Shown here one piece after another: positions 42,101 to 54,300 of a stretch of DNA of 64,000 nucleotides. The notes under the pieces were generated by a model. That model had not been told where the DNA came from. It made no database searches and saw only the letters and a program-made list of their open reading frames with translations. This DNA comes from Setomelanomma holmii (lineage: Eukaryota > Ascomycota > Dothideomycetes > Pleosporales > Phaeosphaeriaceae), in the NCBI GenBank assembly GCA_010015745.1, contig ML978157.1:163713-227712 (forward strand). Direction: 5' to 3'. Each line of letters starts with the position of its first letter. Within the stretch, counting starts at the first letter, position 1. The translations under genes and the position numbers were made by a program.

Positions 42101-43763
42101 GACCCCGACGGGACAGCGCTCGGGCGCTGGGCACGTACTCGTCTCCGTCGCCGGCTCGCCTGCGAGGTGGAGACGTGGTGAGCTGGCAGTCAGTGCGGGA
42201 ATAGTGACTGGTGACGCCGACGTTTCGAAAATTTGCTGAAAAATTCCTCAGATGAGGCTGCAAAGCAGACAGAATAGGCCACCTGGGAGATACGAGCAGT
42301 GGGTCATGTTGCGCCATAACGACCTGCTCATGACGCGACAAGCGTGGGACGATTGCTTTTTTGTTGCTTGCGTCGTGCAAAAGAAAGGGATGGCCCCTGC
42401 ACGCACCTTCCCTGTCATTCGTTCCGTGCCGTTCAGATGCGGGGAAGCCAAGACGAAGAGGATCCACCTGCACTCGTCTGACCACTTGTGTCTCGCGGAC
42501 GAGGAGCCTGCAGATACACGTCCAATACGCTGCGTGCATGCAGGCGGGAGTGGAGGACGAGAGGGCGATGTCAGGGGACCGCAGCGTGCCAGAGAGCTAG
42601 CCGTGGGTAAAGGTCCATGGCAGCGGCGAGCGACGCAGCTTGGGGTGCCGTCCTGCTGGGGATTGTGGATAGGCTCTCTTGTGCTGGGATCTCGCAGCAA
42701 TGTGCTGCCTATCTCTCGCACAATTTGCCTCCCAACGCTCATCCCTCATGGGTTGTCGTCCGGTGTGGCTGCCGTCCAGATCATCGCGAAAAATTCTTCC
42801 TGGTCTGTGTGTCATAAAATAACAGTGTGGTGTCCCGTGTCTCGCGAATATGAAATACACGAGTGGTGTAAAAGTCTGAACGGGCCACGGCGACATAGGC
42901 AGACAGAGTATTGGGCCTGGCCGTGTCTCATCTCGGTGTCCCGAGGAGATACCGGGGGCTTGTCAACTGTGGGTGGCTGCGTTGCCGTAGAACAGAACAG
43001 CGCGGGAGTCGAGCAGGCCCCTAGCGCTGCTATGTGTAGCCGAATCGAAAGAGGGGTCCCGGGTAGATCTGCAATGACAGTGAGACATATGTGAGTAGGA
43101 CAAAGAGGTTGTGTGAGGCTGTCATGCGAACGTCAAAAGGGTGCAGAAGAAGTGAAGATCGTTGGTGTTATCGCCATGAGTCTAAGCTCATGATCGTTCC
43201 TTCCATTCGAGGTGCTGCGGCAGCGACTACCTAGCTACGCTACTTGATAGAGAGGAATGGTGAGACGTGTCTTTGACAGCGTTCGTGAGGTTGAGAGGCA
43301 TTTCCGTCCTGCGAGCCACCGTGGCCTTGCGCAATGCAGATGCGAAAGTCATCCGCTATGATGTGACCAGAACCCAACACCTGGCTGTGATGCTCGTAAT
43401 AACACAGTGAGGGTTCACCCCGATGCAGCTCCTGCAACCGCCTGATATCGAACAAAGAAACAGGATATAGATGCTTTTAGTCGTACACCGCCGAGCGTTC
43501 ATAGATAACATAGGAAAGATACATGTATGAAACGTATGGCAGCGGTCATCGAGATATGCAACAACAAACTCCGTGTGCCACGCCGGGCGTCGGTCGTCAT
43601 AAGCGCCGAGCAAAATGCAGATGAACAGTGAAGAAGTGATGACGCTTGCAGATGTCGTGATCGTTCAGTCTTGGATCGGTCTCGATCTCGGTGCGGTGCA
43701 TCCCACGCTGCACCGGAAGGAAAGGAGGATGGCTTCCAACAGATCCCGAATAACTTGTGTCGT
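39123..43763. other. 4.6 kb gene-poor region
   Basis: I cannot support any protein gene here. The longest frame (42,252-43,094 plus, 280 codons) has a composition rich in Arg, Cys and Trp and no motif, typical of chance frames in a GC-richer strand. A minus-strand frame at 41,026-41,274 contains a short coiled-coil-like stretch (LQLHIARLDDQIKMVRLELA) that might be a relic exon. I found no transposon ends, telomere-like repeats or tRNA. Confidence 0.4.
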
Positions 43764-44246
43764 CTAGTATTGCGTATACCGCCTCTTCATGTCTCTGGTT
43801 TGATCAAACTTGCTCATATAGCTGTTCAGTTGAGATGCAGCCTGTTGCGAGACGCCGGAATGGTGGGCTTGTGACGATGCAGATGCGAGTGATGACCGTG
43901 ATGATGAGGGAGTGAGGCTGCGCTGCGGTGACTGTTTCGTTGCCGTTGGTGGTGCGAAATACGAGCCATTCGCCGTTGGGTAGTAGTGGTATGGGCTTGT
44001 TGGAGCCATGTCGAAGCCTTTTGAACTTGATGGAGCCTTGTACGCCGAGAAGTTGACGGCAGGTGGAAGGTAAAAGCCATTGTTTGACGAAGATGTCGAA
44101 GAAGCGGAAGAAGACAATTGTGACGATGTCTTAGTGCGGCCAGCCTTCTCCAGATCTGCGAGGCGGCACGCTTGACTGCAGTATGCTGATGGCTCAGACA
44201 TCTGGCGGTCGCAGGAAAGGCAGTAGTCGTTGCTCCAGGAAGCCAT
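43764..44246 (-). CDS. ECL1-like small zinc-binding life-span regulator
   Basis: From the ATG at 44,246 the product is 160 residues. The N-terminus MASWSNDYCLSCDRQ plus YCSQACRLADLEKAG is the ECL1 family signature, with four Cys at about 9, 12, 23 and 27 as a zinc site. The rest is Ser/Thr/Tyr/Pro-rich and disordered, ending SKFDQTRDMKRRYTQY. Ecl1/2/3 of fission yeast extend chronological life span and respond to sulfur, zinc and nutrient limitation; fungal homologues keep only the N-terminal Cys block. The frame continues 49 codons upstream to 44,393, but the family start is at MASWSNDYC. It stands alone between two very long intergenic regions, which hints at elaborate control or a long 5' leader. 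Confidence 0.8.
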   Translation of the reverse strand: MASWSNDYCLSCDRQMSEPSAYCSQACRLADLEKAGRTKTSSQLSSSASSTSSSNNGFYLPPAVNFSAYKAPSSSKGFDMAPTSPYHYYPTANGSYFAPPTATKQSPQRSLTPSSSRSSLASASSQAHHSGVSQQAASQLNSYMSKFDQTRDMKRRYTQY

Positions 44247-47200
44247 TGTGGTGGAGAGTGATTTAGACTGGTGGGCAGAGGTTGTTTTTGAAGTGTTGAA
44301 TGCTGACGGGGCAGTGCTCAGCTGAGTAGTGGGTGATGTTCGAGGTAATGTTCGATGTTCGTCTGGAGAGAGAACGAGCGGTGCTGAGGACAAGATGTAG
44401 GTTCAGGTAAGAGTCATGAGGTGGTTTCGAGTTCTTGAGCGGAAGGACCGTGTGGAGACGGGAGCGATGAGGATAGTCTTATGGACGGTGCCTGTGCACC
44501 GGGCGGACAGGGTGCAGGGATGTCCCACGCTACTGCACCTCTGCAGAGGGTGAGCAGGGGCCCACGCCTTCCTGCATAGCCAAGGGAATCATTTTGCTAA
44601 CCGCGCGAGCCTGATGCCACTGGCACCCCTCCCAGCCGAATCCGCCCAAGCGTCGTGCGCAGCGAACAGGTGCAGAGCACATCGCCTGCCATTCGCTGTG
44701 CGCAGCTTTGGCCACTGTGGTGCTGCCAGCTGAACGAGCGAGATTTGCAAGAGTCTGCAGCGCCGATGAATGCTGCTGCTCGGAGCATTGCGCTCGGTCG
44801 CGGGGCCATGGATGGCAGGCAGAGCGTTGTGCACACCATCGCGACTCTGCTGTGTGTGTGCTGTGTGAGTGATACCACCAGCGGGCCTCTGATGACGAAT
44901 CTCGCTAGCAGTCATATGCCTCACCCGACGCAGGGCAGGCGGATGACTGACGTGAAATGTAGGTACGAGTCTGCCTATTCCAGAAAGGCATGAGCAGAAA
45001 CGGAGACTAGAGATATCAGTTTCATCGGTCACCTGGGTGCAGTCTCCCCACACCGTCCAGAATGGTGCTCAGCACCGCTGCTCGACCGTGGTCGCAGTCG
45101 CGCATTGCGCGATATCCACACTCCGAGCTGGCGCTATCCAGCGAACGCGTCCTGGAGCTACGACATACAGCAGCTTCTCAAACCAGCAGTGGGTCGGGAT
45201 TCGCTATCTTCGCTCATCATGTCGAGCAAAGGCATGCTCACATAGAGCAGCACGTCTTGCAGTGGCCCCTGCAGCCGCGCTCACACCATCGAGCTCTCGT
45301 AAGCCCCAAGGTGTGCGCACACGGAATGCTGAGTGAAGATGGCCAGCTTTGTGCGAACTACGAGCTTGGAATGTTGGCAGCTCGTACTGTTCATGCGACA
45401 CTCTTAGCCGAACCGTCTCAACTCGAAATAGCATACAGTAGACGGGATAGCGACTTCATCAGCGTTATCTTACGAGTGAATGCTAGTCCTCATTCTTCGG
45501 ATCTTTTTGGCTCAGGTGCTGTCTCAGCCTGTCCTTTCTTGCATGAACGATCTACGTTTCGCAGCCCATTCCAACTGCCACCTTGCTGGAGACGAGCACA
45601 ATTCCTCAACACAATTTGCATCCATTGCCGCGGACAGCAGCCAATTCGTTGCATCAGCCGCGACAGAAGTTTGCAAGATGGGCGCACGGAGGACGTCTGA
45701 CTTCGCTTGAAGCTCAGCGCCGCCAGCCATGCTCCGAATCGGTGCGGCGCAGACCAGCCTGGAACCTCAGGTTGCCCTCTTGGATTTCGGCGAGGGCGAA
45801 GCAAAACTTGTTCGGTCGTAAGAACGCCTGTTCAGTCGCCCTCCTTCCAGGCTGAGCGCACCTCTTCTGGTGAGCTGCTGCATGATAGGTTGTTGGCGCT
45901 TCTTGAATGACCATTTTGCTCTCTATGGTGCAACAAGCGAGATAACGATCATGCTCTGTCATTACTTGGCCTCCCTACCAGAGCCGGCAATGGTTCTGCG
46001 AGACGCACCCCTCAGCAAGGTCCTGCAGGGTGCTCGTGTCAGGGACGCCATTGGAGGTGACTTGCAGATGCGGACGGGACGTTCAGTTCGTCCGTTTGAG
46101 TGTCGAACATTGGATTGGCTGCACTGACCCCCACGTTGCTTCTTCCAAGGTTCAGCACCACACTAGACAGCCAAAGACGACGACGACTCAAGCAACATTC
46201 GTCATGTCGAAACTGCGCAGGAACAGGAAAACAGCTTACCTTGTTGGCTCTTATCTCGATTTCCTCGCGCTTAGCGAGCTCATACAGTATCTGAAGCTGC
46301 TCTCTGACCCTCAATGACCTCGTATCGCGACACCAACACCAGCCGAAGCGTGCTCCAAAAACAGGAGCTACGGCCGTGCGCAATGATTTCCCCACAGTAA
46401 ACGCGGGCACCAAACTCGTTACGACAGCGATTGCGACATGTCAAAAGCAAGGACCTCCATCACAACATCACGATGATTGCGTGCCATTTTGAAGCATGCG
46501 CTCCATACTTCGAAGACCTCATCAGTCGTCGACGTGATGGCAGTGCAACGCTATGAGCACACCGGACAGGTACGCAATGCTGCACACGGCGCGCAAGAGC
46601 ACCTTAGGACCTCGAGATAGCCTGCATGCCTGCCAGGATCCGACGGATGAGGCACCTAAATGTCACTCCCAAAGTCTGGACCCACTCGTTACTTTGTGCA
46701 AAATATACATCCCGCGCTGCATCATCTTGCAGGCTCCAGCCTTGCACTCCTCAGTAAGCAGGCATGTCGGTCGATATTGCCAAACAATATGGGGCTTGTG
46801 GGAGTACAACACCATTGATCGCAATGGAGTCCATGCAATGCTCAACTGCAGAAACTCACATACTGCAGACAATAGTGGTCAAATATGCTGACTCGGCGAT
46901 GTTGTGTCACCAAGCAGCAATCTATCGTGAACGATGCACGGTCCGCAGTACATCTCGTCTCGGAAGACAATAGCCAGCCTCGCCTCATGAAGCCTGTTCC
47001 ATGAAGTCCATCTCCCGACAATGGGGCTACCTCCCGAGTCGGCCCGTTTGGCGGCTACAGCGCGGTGCGAAGGCCGATCAGAGTCTATCGTCTAGGAGCT
47101 CCCGAGCTTGGTATCGAAGGGCCGCCCTTTGCGACAGAGTTTCGGGGAGGCGTAGCTACCGAGAGCGCTTGCGAAGCCAGAAACAATAGCACAATAGAGC

Positions 47201-47552
47201 TGGTCGGCCCTTATCATGATCTCAGATCTTAGCTGGCAGACGCTACTGACTCGCGCTAGCACCTCAACTCGCGATCATCAATTCACTCACTTTCAAATCC
47301 AGCATCAGTGGGGGTCAATTGCATCGTCCTGTATTGCAATATCGATTCGTATACGGCATGGCACTCTTCGTACATCGTGCATCACGAAGCAATCATGATT
47401 GCCAAACTTTGCGTAACAGTGGATCACTCGCTTATTCAAGCGCTCGGAAAGACCTCACCTTACCTAAACCTAACACATTGATTCCAATATCCAAACCCAA
47501 ATCCAGACCGCACAATCACGACTCAGGCACGCAATCAACGCTGCAATAAACA
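44247..47552. other. 3.3 kb gene-poor region between divergent genes
   Basis: This region separates the ECL1-like gene (minus) and MET22 (plus) and must include both promoters. Only short frames occur. One minus-strand piece near 46,240-46,320 reads 'REQLQILYELAKREEIEIR' and is followed by a GTAAGC donor, so it could be a coiled-coil exon of an unrecognised gene, but I find no partner exons. Confidence 0.4.
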
Positions 47553-48719
47553 ATGAGTACACCATCATCAACCCCTCCATACGAGTCAGAGCTACGCGCC
47601 GCGCTCCAAGCCGTGCACGCCGCCTCGCTCCTCACCAAGTCCGTACTGCGCAGCCTGAAAAATAACGTCGGCGCCGAAACCAAAGATGACGATTCTCCCG
47701 TGACGATAGCGGACTTTGCCGCACAGGCACTGCTCATCAGCGCGCTGCATGCCGTGTACCCATCGGACGCCTTTATTGGCGAGGAAAGCGCAGATGCACT
47801 GCGCCAAAACGAGGCGCTGGCAGACCGTGTTTGGAGTCTTGTGCTACGCGCCAAAGAGCGTGCGTATGCGCGGCAAGATGGAAACGGTGTCGTGCAGATG
47901 CCTCGGGAGGGCGCGGGCACGCTAGCGAGTGCTGATTCTTTCCCCACAAGTAAAGAGGAGATGTTTGAGCGCATTGATAGGGGTGGGAAGGGTCAGGTCA
48001 CGGGGTCGGGGAGGGTGTGGGTTATGGATCCGGTCGATGGCACAGCAACGTTCATGCAGGGGAAGCAGTATGCTGTTGCGCTTTGTTTGTTGGTCGATGG
48101 CGTGCAGCAGGTGGGGGTTGTTGGGTGTCCGAATTTGGCGTTTGATGTTCACGGGCCGCTGCGACAGACTCGCGTTCATGAAGATCAGGTGGATGGGGTT
48201 GGATACGGCGTTGTCCTTTCAGCCGCCAAGGGGCACGGCACGTATGTGCGAGCCATGCAAGAAGATGGACTCGGCGAGCCGCGTCTTGTCGATCTTACAA
48301 GCAGACCCACAAAGTCGCTGACAGACTTGAACTTGGTCGAAACTACAGTCGGCAAAACATCCCTCTGTCAGGACGAGCACATGCTCGTAGCAGAGTCCCT
48401 CGGCTCCTCTTGGCCAGGCACAGTCGTCTGGTCTCAACAGATGAAGTACGTCGCTCTCACCCTCGGCGCAACCGATGTCATGGTGCGCATCCCCAAGACA
48501 AAAGAGCGTTTCACGTACATATGGGACCATGCTGGCGGCCATATTCTGTACCAAGAAGCAGGTGGCATGATCAAGGACTTTGACGGCAAACCCGTCGACT
48601 TCAGCAAGGGCAGACAGATCAAAGGCGAGGCGAATCACGGCATGATTGCTGCTATGCCTGGCATATTCGATGCAGTGGACAAGGCTGTCCAGGACGTTCT
48701 CGCGCGACGCGGGCCTTGA
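47553..48719 (+). CDS. MET22: 3'(2'),5'-bisphosphate nucleotidase (MET22/HAL2)
   Basis: This intronless 388-residue protein is a Li/Na-sensitive phosphatase. It removes the 3'-phosphate from PAP (and PAPS), a by-product of sulfate assimilation, and is needed for methionine synthesis and salt tolerance. Inositol-monophosphatase-type metal motifs are present in order: SPVTIADFAAQ (about 48-58), GEES (76-79), DPVDGTATF (159-167) and WDHAGGHILYQEAGG (about 324-338). The first 46 residues carry the helix typical of the family. Length and motif spacing match yeast Hal2. It runs convergent to VPS29. Confidence 0.95.
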   Translation: MSTPSSTPPYESELRAALQAVHAASLLTKSVLRSLKNNVGAETKDDDSPVTIADFAAQALLISALHAVYPSDAFIGEESADALRQNEALADRVWSLVLRAKERAYARQDGNGVVQMPREGAGTLASADSFPTSKEEMFERIDRGGKGQVTGSGRVWVMDPVDGTATFMQGKQYAVALCLLVDGVQQVGVVGCPNLAFDVHGPLRQTRVHEDQVDGVGYGVVLSAAKGHGTYVRAMQEDGLGEPRLVDLTSRPTKSLTDLNLVETTVGKTSLCQDEHMLVAESLGSSWPGTVVWSQQMKYVALTLGATDVMVRIPKTKERFTYIWDHAGGHILYQEAGGMIKDFDGKPVDFSKGRQIKGEANHGMIAAMPGIFDAVDKAVQDVLARRGP

Positions 48720-49209
48720 TGACAAACATCCGACTCGGAAGGCAGTGTAATGCACACGGGTAACTCTGCTTCACCGGCAGGCAACGTGATCATCACGCAA
48801 GGCGCTCATGGCCCGAAGCCTGACCCGATCAGTAGGGCGTGTAAGACGTTGCTGTAGTGTCACAAGAGCCTCACCGGATGGTTACAGAATGTGGGGTAGA
48901 TGGAGGACGACGATGGCATGAGCCTCAGCTGAGCTCAGGGGTGTGCCTGAGTAGCGTCGGGCTTGGGCAAAGATGCATGAAGACACTAGCATGTAGCGCG
49001 CATGTTTGCCTGCGCAATATTCTGCGTCTAGCCGTAAAGAACTTGCTGTGCACATGAAGTGGTACATCAGAAAAAGAGCAAAGTCCGTCCACTGATTGCT
49101 GATCAAAGCTCCAAGAAAATGTAATCATGCTCATGCTGTGATACTGTTCGATTCCTCGTACGTTTGTACTCTCTGTAGAGCCGTCTGAACCCGCTTCGAA
49201 CCACGCCGT
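48720..49209. other. Convergent 3' intergenic region
   Basis: These 490 bases lie between the 3' ends of MET22 and VPS29. No coding sequence is visible; terminators for both are expected here but not distinct. Confidence 0.5.
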
Positions 49210-50052
49210 TCATGATACACCACCGCCGTTTTTCCGAAACGACACTTTCTCCACTGCGACGTTCTCGTTGCCTTCTACGTCCTTCCGTAGCTGGTACACG
49301 TACAGCACAAGCACGTCACCCTGAACCTGCTCCACCGTTAGCCGATCATGCCACAATCATTTCTTTGTTCCGCTGCGCAAGAATCACACCATGGTGATGA
49401 CGATGGCGAGACTTACATCCATCAGGACAAAACTCGGGGTGGGGTCCTCGTCTTCTGTCCACCAGCTAGTCGTCATAGCTCCCGTGGCACTTCCCGGGTT
49501 CACAAAGAACTTGCCCTCCATCTCATATGCCTCGAACTTGTGTGTTCCACCCCATAGCAACACGTCCACGTCCATTTGCCGTGCTGCTATAAGCAAGCTG
49601 TCGCCGTCACCGGGTGGTATGATGGTGTGTCCATGTGTGAAGCCTATGCGTAGCGACCCATGGGTGACTACTTTTGAGAGGGCGAGATTGGGCGCTTCAA
49701 CGTCGAAGTCACCCTTGACGATTTGTAGGTCTGGAGCGATTGCGCGCAGGAACTCGTATGTTTCTCGGTCGGTGATATTCCCTAGGCAGAGGATTTGACC
49801 GATTTTGCCAGGCGCGAGGAGTTTCTTGAACTGCTCGATGTGTAAGTGATTGTACGGTTGGGGAAGTTGAACAGGCGAATGCGCTGGGTTGCTTCATGGC
49901 CAATGTGGTAGGGCGCGTACCTTTGTGGGAATATCCTAGGTTGCCTGTAAGTTTGTGAGGTCTAGCATTGTATATGCGACTGCTTGAAGGCTTACTGCAG
50001 CTCTGTCTGGTATGAAGAGGTCGCCTAGGACCAGCACCAGTCGCGATGCCAT
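49210..50052 (-). CDS. VPS29: Retromer subunit VPS29 with a 15-base micro-exon
   Basis: Four exons (49,996-50,052, 49,921-49,935, 49,417-49,830 and 49,210-49,320) give 198 residues. VPS29 is the metallophosphoesterase-fold subunit of the retromer, which returns cargo receptors from endosomes to the Golgi. Landmarks are MASRLVLVLGDLFIPDRAA, then 'FKKLLAPGKIGQILCLGNIT', 'VKGDFD', 'GFTHGHTIIPPGD' and 'DVLLWGGTHKFEAYE', and the last exon LYVYQLRKD...NVAVEKVSF. The second exon is only 15 bases long and encodes D-I-P-T-K, flanked by 60- and 90-base introns with GT/AG borders. Without it the conserved R-A-x-DIP-x-K-F-K-K-L-L string is broken. All phases are 0. Confidence 0.93.
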
Positions 50053-51340
50053 TGCGGCGGAAGTCCGGGTGTTTTGCACACTCGAGATTCAGAAGCACAA
50101 ACGTCTAAGAACCGACTATCAAGAGAGCGAGTGTGGAGACCGGAAACGCCGTGTACGTAGAGCTGTAGCCTTGCAGGGCAGTGGGTTGTTTGAAGCTTGG
50201 GGCATGGGCTGTCAGAAAAGCGGTGGCAGAATCCTTGAGCGAGCGATGACGTAAGCTAACGCGAGGCTTTCCTTCACATCGACCATTTCTCGCATAACCT
50301 CTCTGGATATCTTCGTTGGTGAGTCTAGATGATATCCAGCCTGTCCTCTTACACATCTATCTAAATCTGCGCTCAAATTGTTGCAGGTGCTATAGGTCAT
50401 GTATGATGTGCAGGCGCCCATATAACCACGCTCAACTCTCAACTAGCCTTGCGCTCGTATCCTTGATCTGTCAAAGACTATTCTAGGTCCATCTTGATTT
50501 CTTTACAGTTCTATCAGCTTCGATCTGTATGCTCCAACTGGAACTATCACAACCTCATGACGCCTGTGTTAGCACCTAATGATAGATATTGCGATACTTG
50601 CGCTTTCGGCCACCCAGCCTCGCCTTGGAAGCCTCCAGAAATAATGCTGTCGCTAAGTCCACCAGACAGTTAGCGATGTATTCGATCGCGAAATTGTAGT
50701 GCATTACGATTCGAATTGTACCAGTGCGTACAGATGTGAAACTATACATTAGAACCAAGTAAAGATAAATCGTTTCGTGTCTTCTTGCTATCAACCTTGC
50801 TCAGCAGACCAGATCTTCCGTACTGCTAAGCATCGAACCATCCCCACATCACGTAGCACGACTTCCAGCTTCTCCATATCATAGCATCAAGGGACATACT
50901 GCACACCATGGCCACCATCTCCTAGATTTCCGGCTCAGAATACCAGTCAGTCACCCCTAGAGCACCCCTCGATTCGTGGCTCAGGACCACCAACTATTCA
51001 GTGCACCAAAGGCCATCAACTCCGGCATTCATGTACCATATCCTAGCCAACATAGGCCCCTCCAATCCCGAGCGCGCTCATTTCGAGTCCGAAGTCGCCG
51101 AGCTCAAAGGATCCACACCCACACGCAGGTTGACGAAGTTTTGACTTTGGGCGTCAAGCTCCAGTCCATGCTGTGACTGCGACTGGTGGGCCTGGGATTA
51201 CTCTTCTTAGAAAGATGAAGCTAAGGAAGCAGGGCGAGATGACGAAGTGGCTATGGGGACCGCAATTGCCGTGAAATTGGCCTAGTCCGCTCTCGGGTAG
51301 TTTGTGAGGTTGAAGGCGTGCCGTGGGACGTGTATAGGTG
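50053..51340. other. Intergenic, no gene seen
   Basis: This stretch spans the VPS29 promoter to the 3' end of the intact HET gene. A 38-codon frame at about 51,030-51,142 (MYHILANIGPSNPERAHF...) looks protein-like but stands alone. Otherwise nothing is visible. Confidence 0.4.
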
Positions 51341-54300
51341 TTATAGGATTGCAATTCTCTCCCACTTGTTGTTCTTTACAGCTCGTTCTTCTAATCTGTC
51401 CTCGATGAAAACTTCGCCTTGAAGCACCCATCCGTTGTTGTGACGCGGAAAATTGGAGATTCTGTCGAGCTTACGCTGCAAGACTACCTGCTCTTCATCA
51501 AGTCTCTTCAGCTTCCCTTGTCGGCGGTTATGAATTACATTGTCCAGCGGATGCAGGTATGGATTCTTCTTTTCTTTGCCGTGAAGAGACTGCACCGTCT
51601 CGTTGTACTTGCTCTGATTCTTGTCCATGGCTCCTCGGATGTCTCGTTCCCGTCGACCAAGATCTACGCCCAACGAAGTGAAAACGTATGGCACATGTGC
51701 GCCGTCGATCAGCATGATCGTGTCGCTGGTGTTGAGCCAACTTGGACCCAGGCCTACATAGCCTTGACGTGTGATGAAGACCTTGCGCCAGGCGAGGGAT
51801 GACTTGGCCATGGCGTTGAGGCGAGCATGGCCTTCTGGATCTTGAGCTTTGAGAGCGGAAAGTATGGTTTTCTCCTGCTCGGCCCTCTTCTCGTCCCGGA
51901 CCTTGGACTTATTGCTTTCGCTTAAGCCTTGTTTCCATGCTTTTCTAATTGAATGCCCTGACCGCGACCCTTCCGTATCGCTCCTTCCTGCATCACGTGC
52001 GCCTTGATCATTCTTCTCCGAAGCGGAAGTTGACCTCTTGGCCAGTTCTCGCAAGTAGGTCTTGTGCACATCTATATCGAAGCGTACCGGATCGGCCCAA
52101 TCAGGCCAATGCTGATCTGGGAATGCCCTCCGTAAATCTGTGAAGAGCTTCATCAGACCTTTGCAGTTCTTACTAGCCTTCTTATGCCGTTCGTCCAGCC
52201 AGTCCACAAACTCGTCGCTGGTTTTCTTGGGGTGTTCGAATCGACGAGGAAGATCGTGTAGGTGCTCTAAGCGCAATCGAGCTACTTGACTGAACACGGC
52301 GTACGCTAATGTCTGGCTGAACCACCTAGACTGGTCTTGAACGCTGGGTGGCGAACGCTGTTCCTTCAGGTCGAAGAGAACCTGTGTCAATGTATTGAGC
52401 AGCGACCGCCTTTGTCCACCGTACTTGTTCTGAATGTCGAGAATGACGTTGAGCAGTAGTCTCAAGCCAGGTACGTCCATCTCACCATAAAGGTCTCCCT
52501 CTAGAATAAAGTGATCGATCACATCAACTCGAGATGCGTCTAGGAATAAAGTCAATCCGTCCTTCGAAATTATCGGTTTGCCGTTTGCCAGGACATTAGC
52601 GCGAGATTGGGTAACTTTGCAGAACGCTTGAATATCGTTCACACGGAACTATAGAGCTATCAGTGATCTTGATGTTGGATGTGCTGTAGCACAACACATA
52701 CTGTCCAAGTTCCTGGCGCAGGAGCCCACGAAGGCAGATCGTCGACAGACAGCTGGTCTCCTGGCGAGATCCACCAGGCGGACGTGTATGCCTCCGGGCG
52801 ACTTGTTCGTGCGGCAATTGATAAGAGCTCTTCAGTGCCAGTGTGAGTCAATAGGCAGGCGGCAGTATTAACGAGTACCTCTGAGGCACTGACTGTATAG
52901 TCTGCAAGTAGCACTGACCATAAGCCTTTCGGCAGGAGTGAAGATGGCCCCATACTCGAGCTAGTCGAATCCGTCCGGAAAAGGCGACTTGCATTCTTCA
53001 TCCCAATTGGAGGTATCGTTTCCGGATAGTAACGCCTACGTGTAATTAGTGAGCTTGAGCCAACCTGCATGGACACAGACTCGTCGGTTCGAATGCTTCG
53101 ATCGATTGTCAGCCTCTCAGGCTTAATCAAGGACAAGCCCGCGAATACGAGGTCTCGAGGATCTGTCGCTGAGCGCCCTCTACATGCCATCAGCCATTGT
53201 CGTAGAGTCCATTTGCCGCCTCGCTGGAAAGTTTCCCGCGCCTGCAGCGTCATTGGAGCCTGTGACAGTTTTAGCATCACAGCTGAAGCTGATTACGAAT
53301 TACAGAGGCTGCCTCTTCCTTGAGCTACTCACTACATCCAACGTTAGTTGCAATGTCGATTCGAGAAATATGTTTCACGAACCGTGTTGGATTTGAGGAG
53401 CTAAGACTCGGCCAAATCGCGTGATTGCATGGCTGATTTCGTCGTTGCTTGACGGTGCGCCGTTCATAGAGGCGAAGTATCCTTGAGCCATCTCGAAAGC
53501 CTTCACGATAGACTTGATACTCATCTCCGAATTATCCATCGCGAATACGACATTCTTAGCCCAACACAGCTCTTGGACGACCCAGGTTCTTCTAAACCAC
53601 TGCGACATGACCACCGATGTAGCGACAGCTCGTACCCCGTCGACAGCATTCTCGTCGGGCTTCGGATTGGATTGTGGTGCGACCTCGGTATCATTATCGT
53701 CAAAGTTGATGGGCGGAGCATCAATGTTGTTTGCCGCAAGGTTTTCAAGGTGAGCGATGGAATCGGCTACGTCGCGCCCACTGGCACCCAGCCAAACCAC
53801 TACCTGACTGGCGCCTTGGTAGATATGACCCATGAACTGGACTTGTTTCGCTCGTTCCGTGTCGTCACTAGGCGTGTAAGCATGAAGCTAACAGGCATAT
53901 AAGGTGACGGACTGATGTGATCTGGCAGATATTCGGTCCCGAGACTGGTGCATAGCCTTCACCTATTGCCTGGTGTTTGCTGTGCACGAGCGATTTGAAG
54001 GCAAGCGATGTGTTAAGCGAAGACCAGAGAATCAGGCGTACCTTTGATTGATACATAGTGCATCGATCCAATACTCGCCAGCACGATGCCTTCTCAGCTG
54101 AACCAAAGCGTTATACAGATTCGGGAAGATCTTCGTCACTTTCTCATCGCAATAGATCCCTTTCGAGTACTCCAGCTCTCCCGTATCTTGCGGGATGTCG
54201 ACTTTGACATCATCGCCCCGCAAGAATGTCTTGATCACGTTCTTGCCCATAGAGTAGCCCCCGCCTAGAATTGAAGGATCCTGCTTCCATGTATAGGAGA

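Noticed and set aside
42252..43094. 280-codon plus-strand frame in the gene desert
   Set aside because: Rich in Arg, Cys, Trp and His with no motif, no helix pattern and no family resemblance. It overlaps long frames on the other strand, as expected in GC-richer non-coding DNA.
51030..51142. Short protein-like frame MYHILANIGPSNPERAHF... near the HET gene
   Set aside because: It faintly recalls a metabolic-enzyme N-terminus, but there is no continuation in any frame or splice pattern. Too short to support as a gene or relic.
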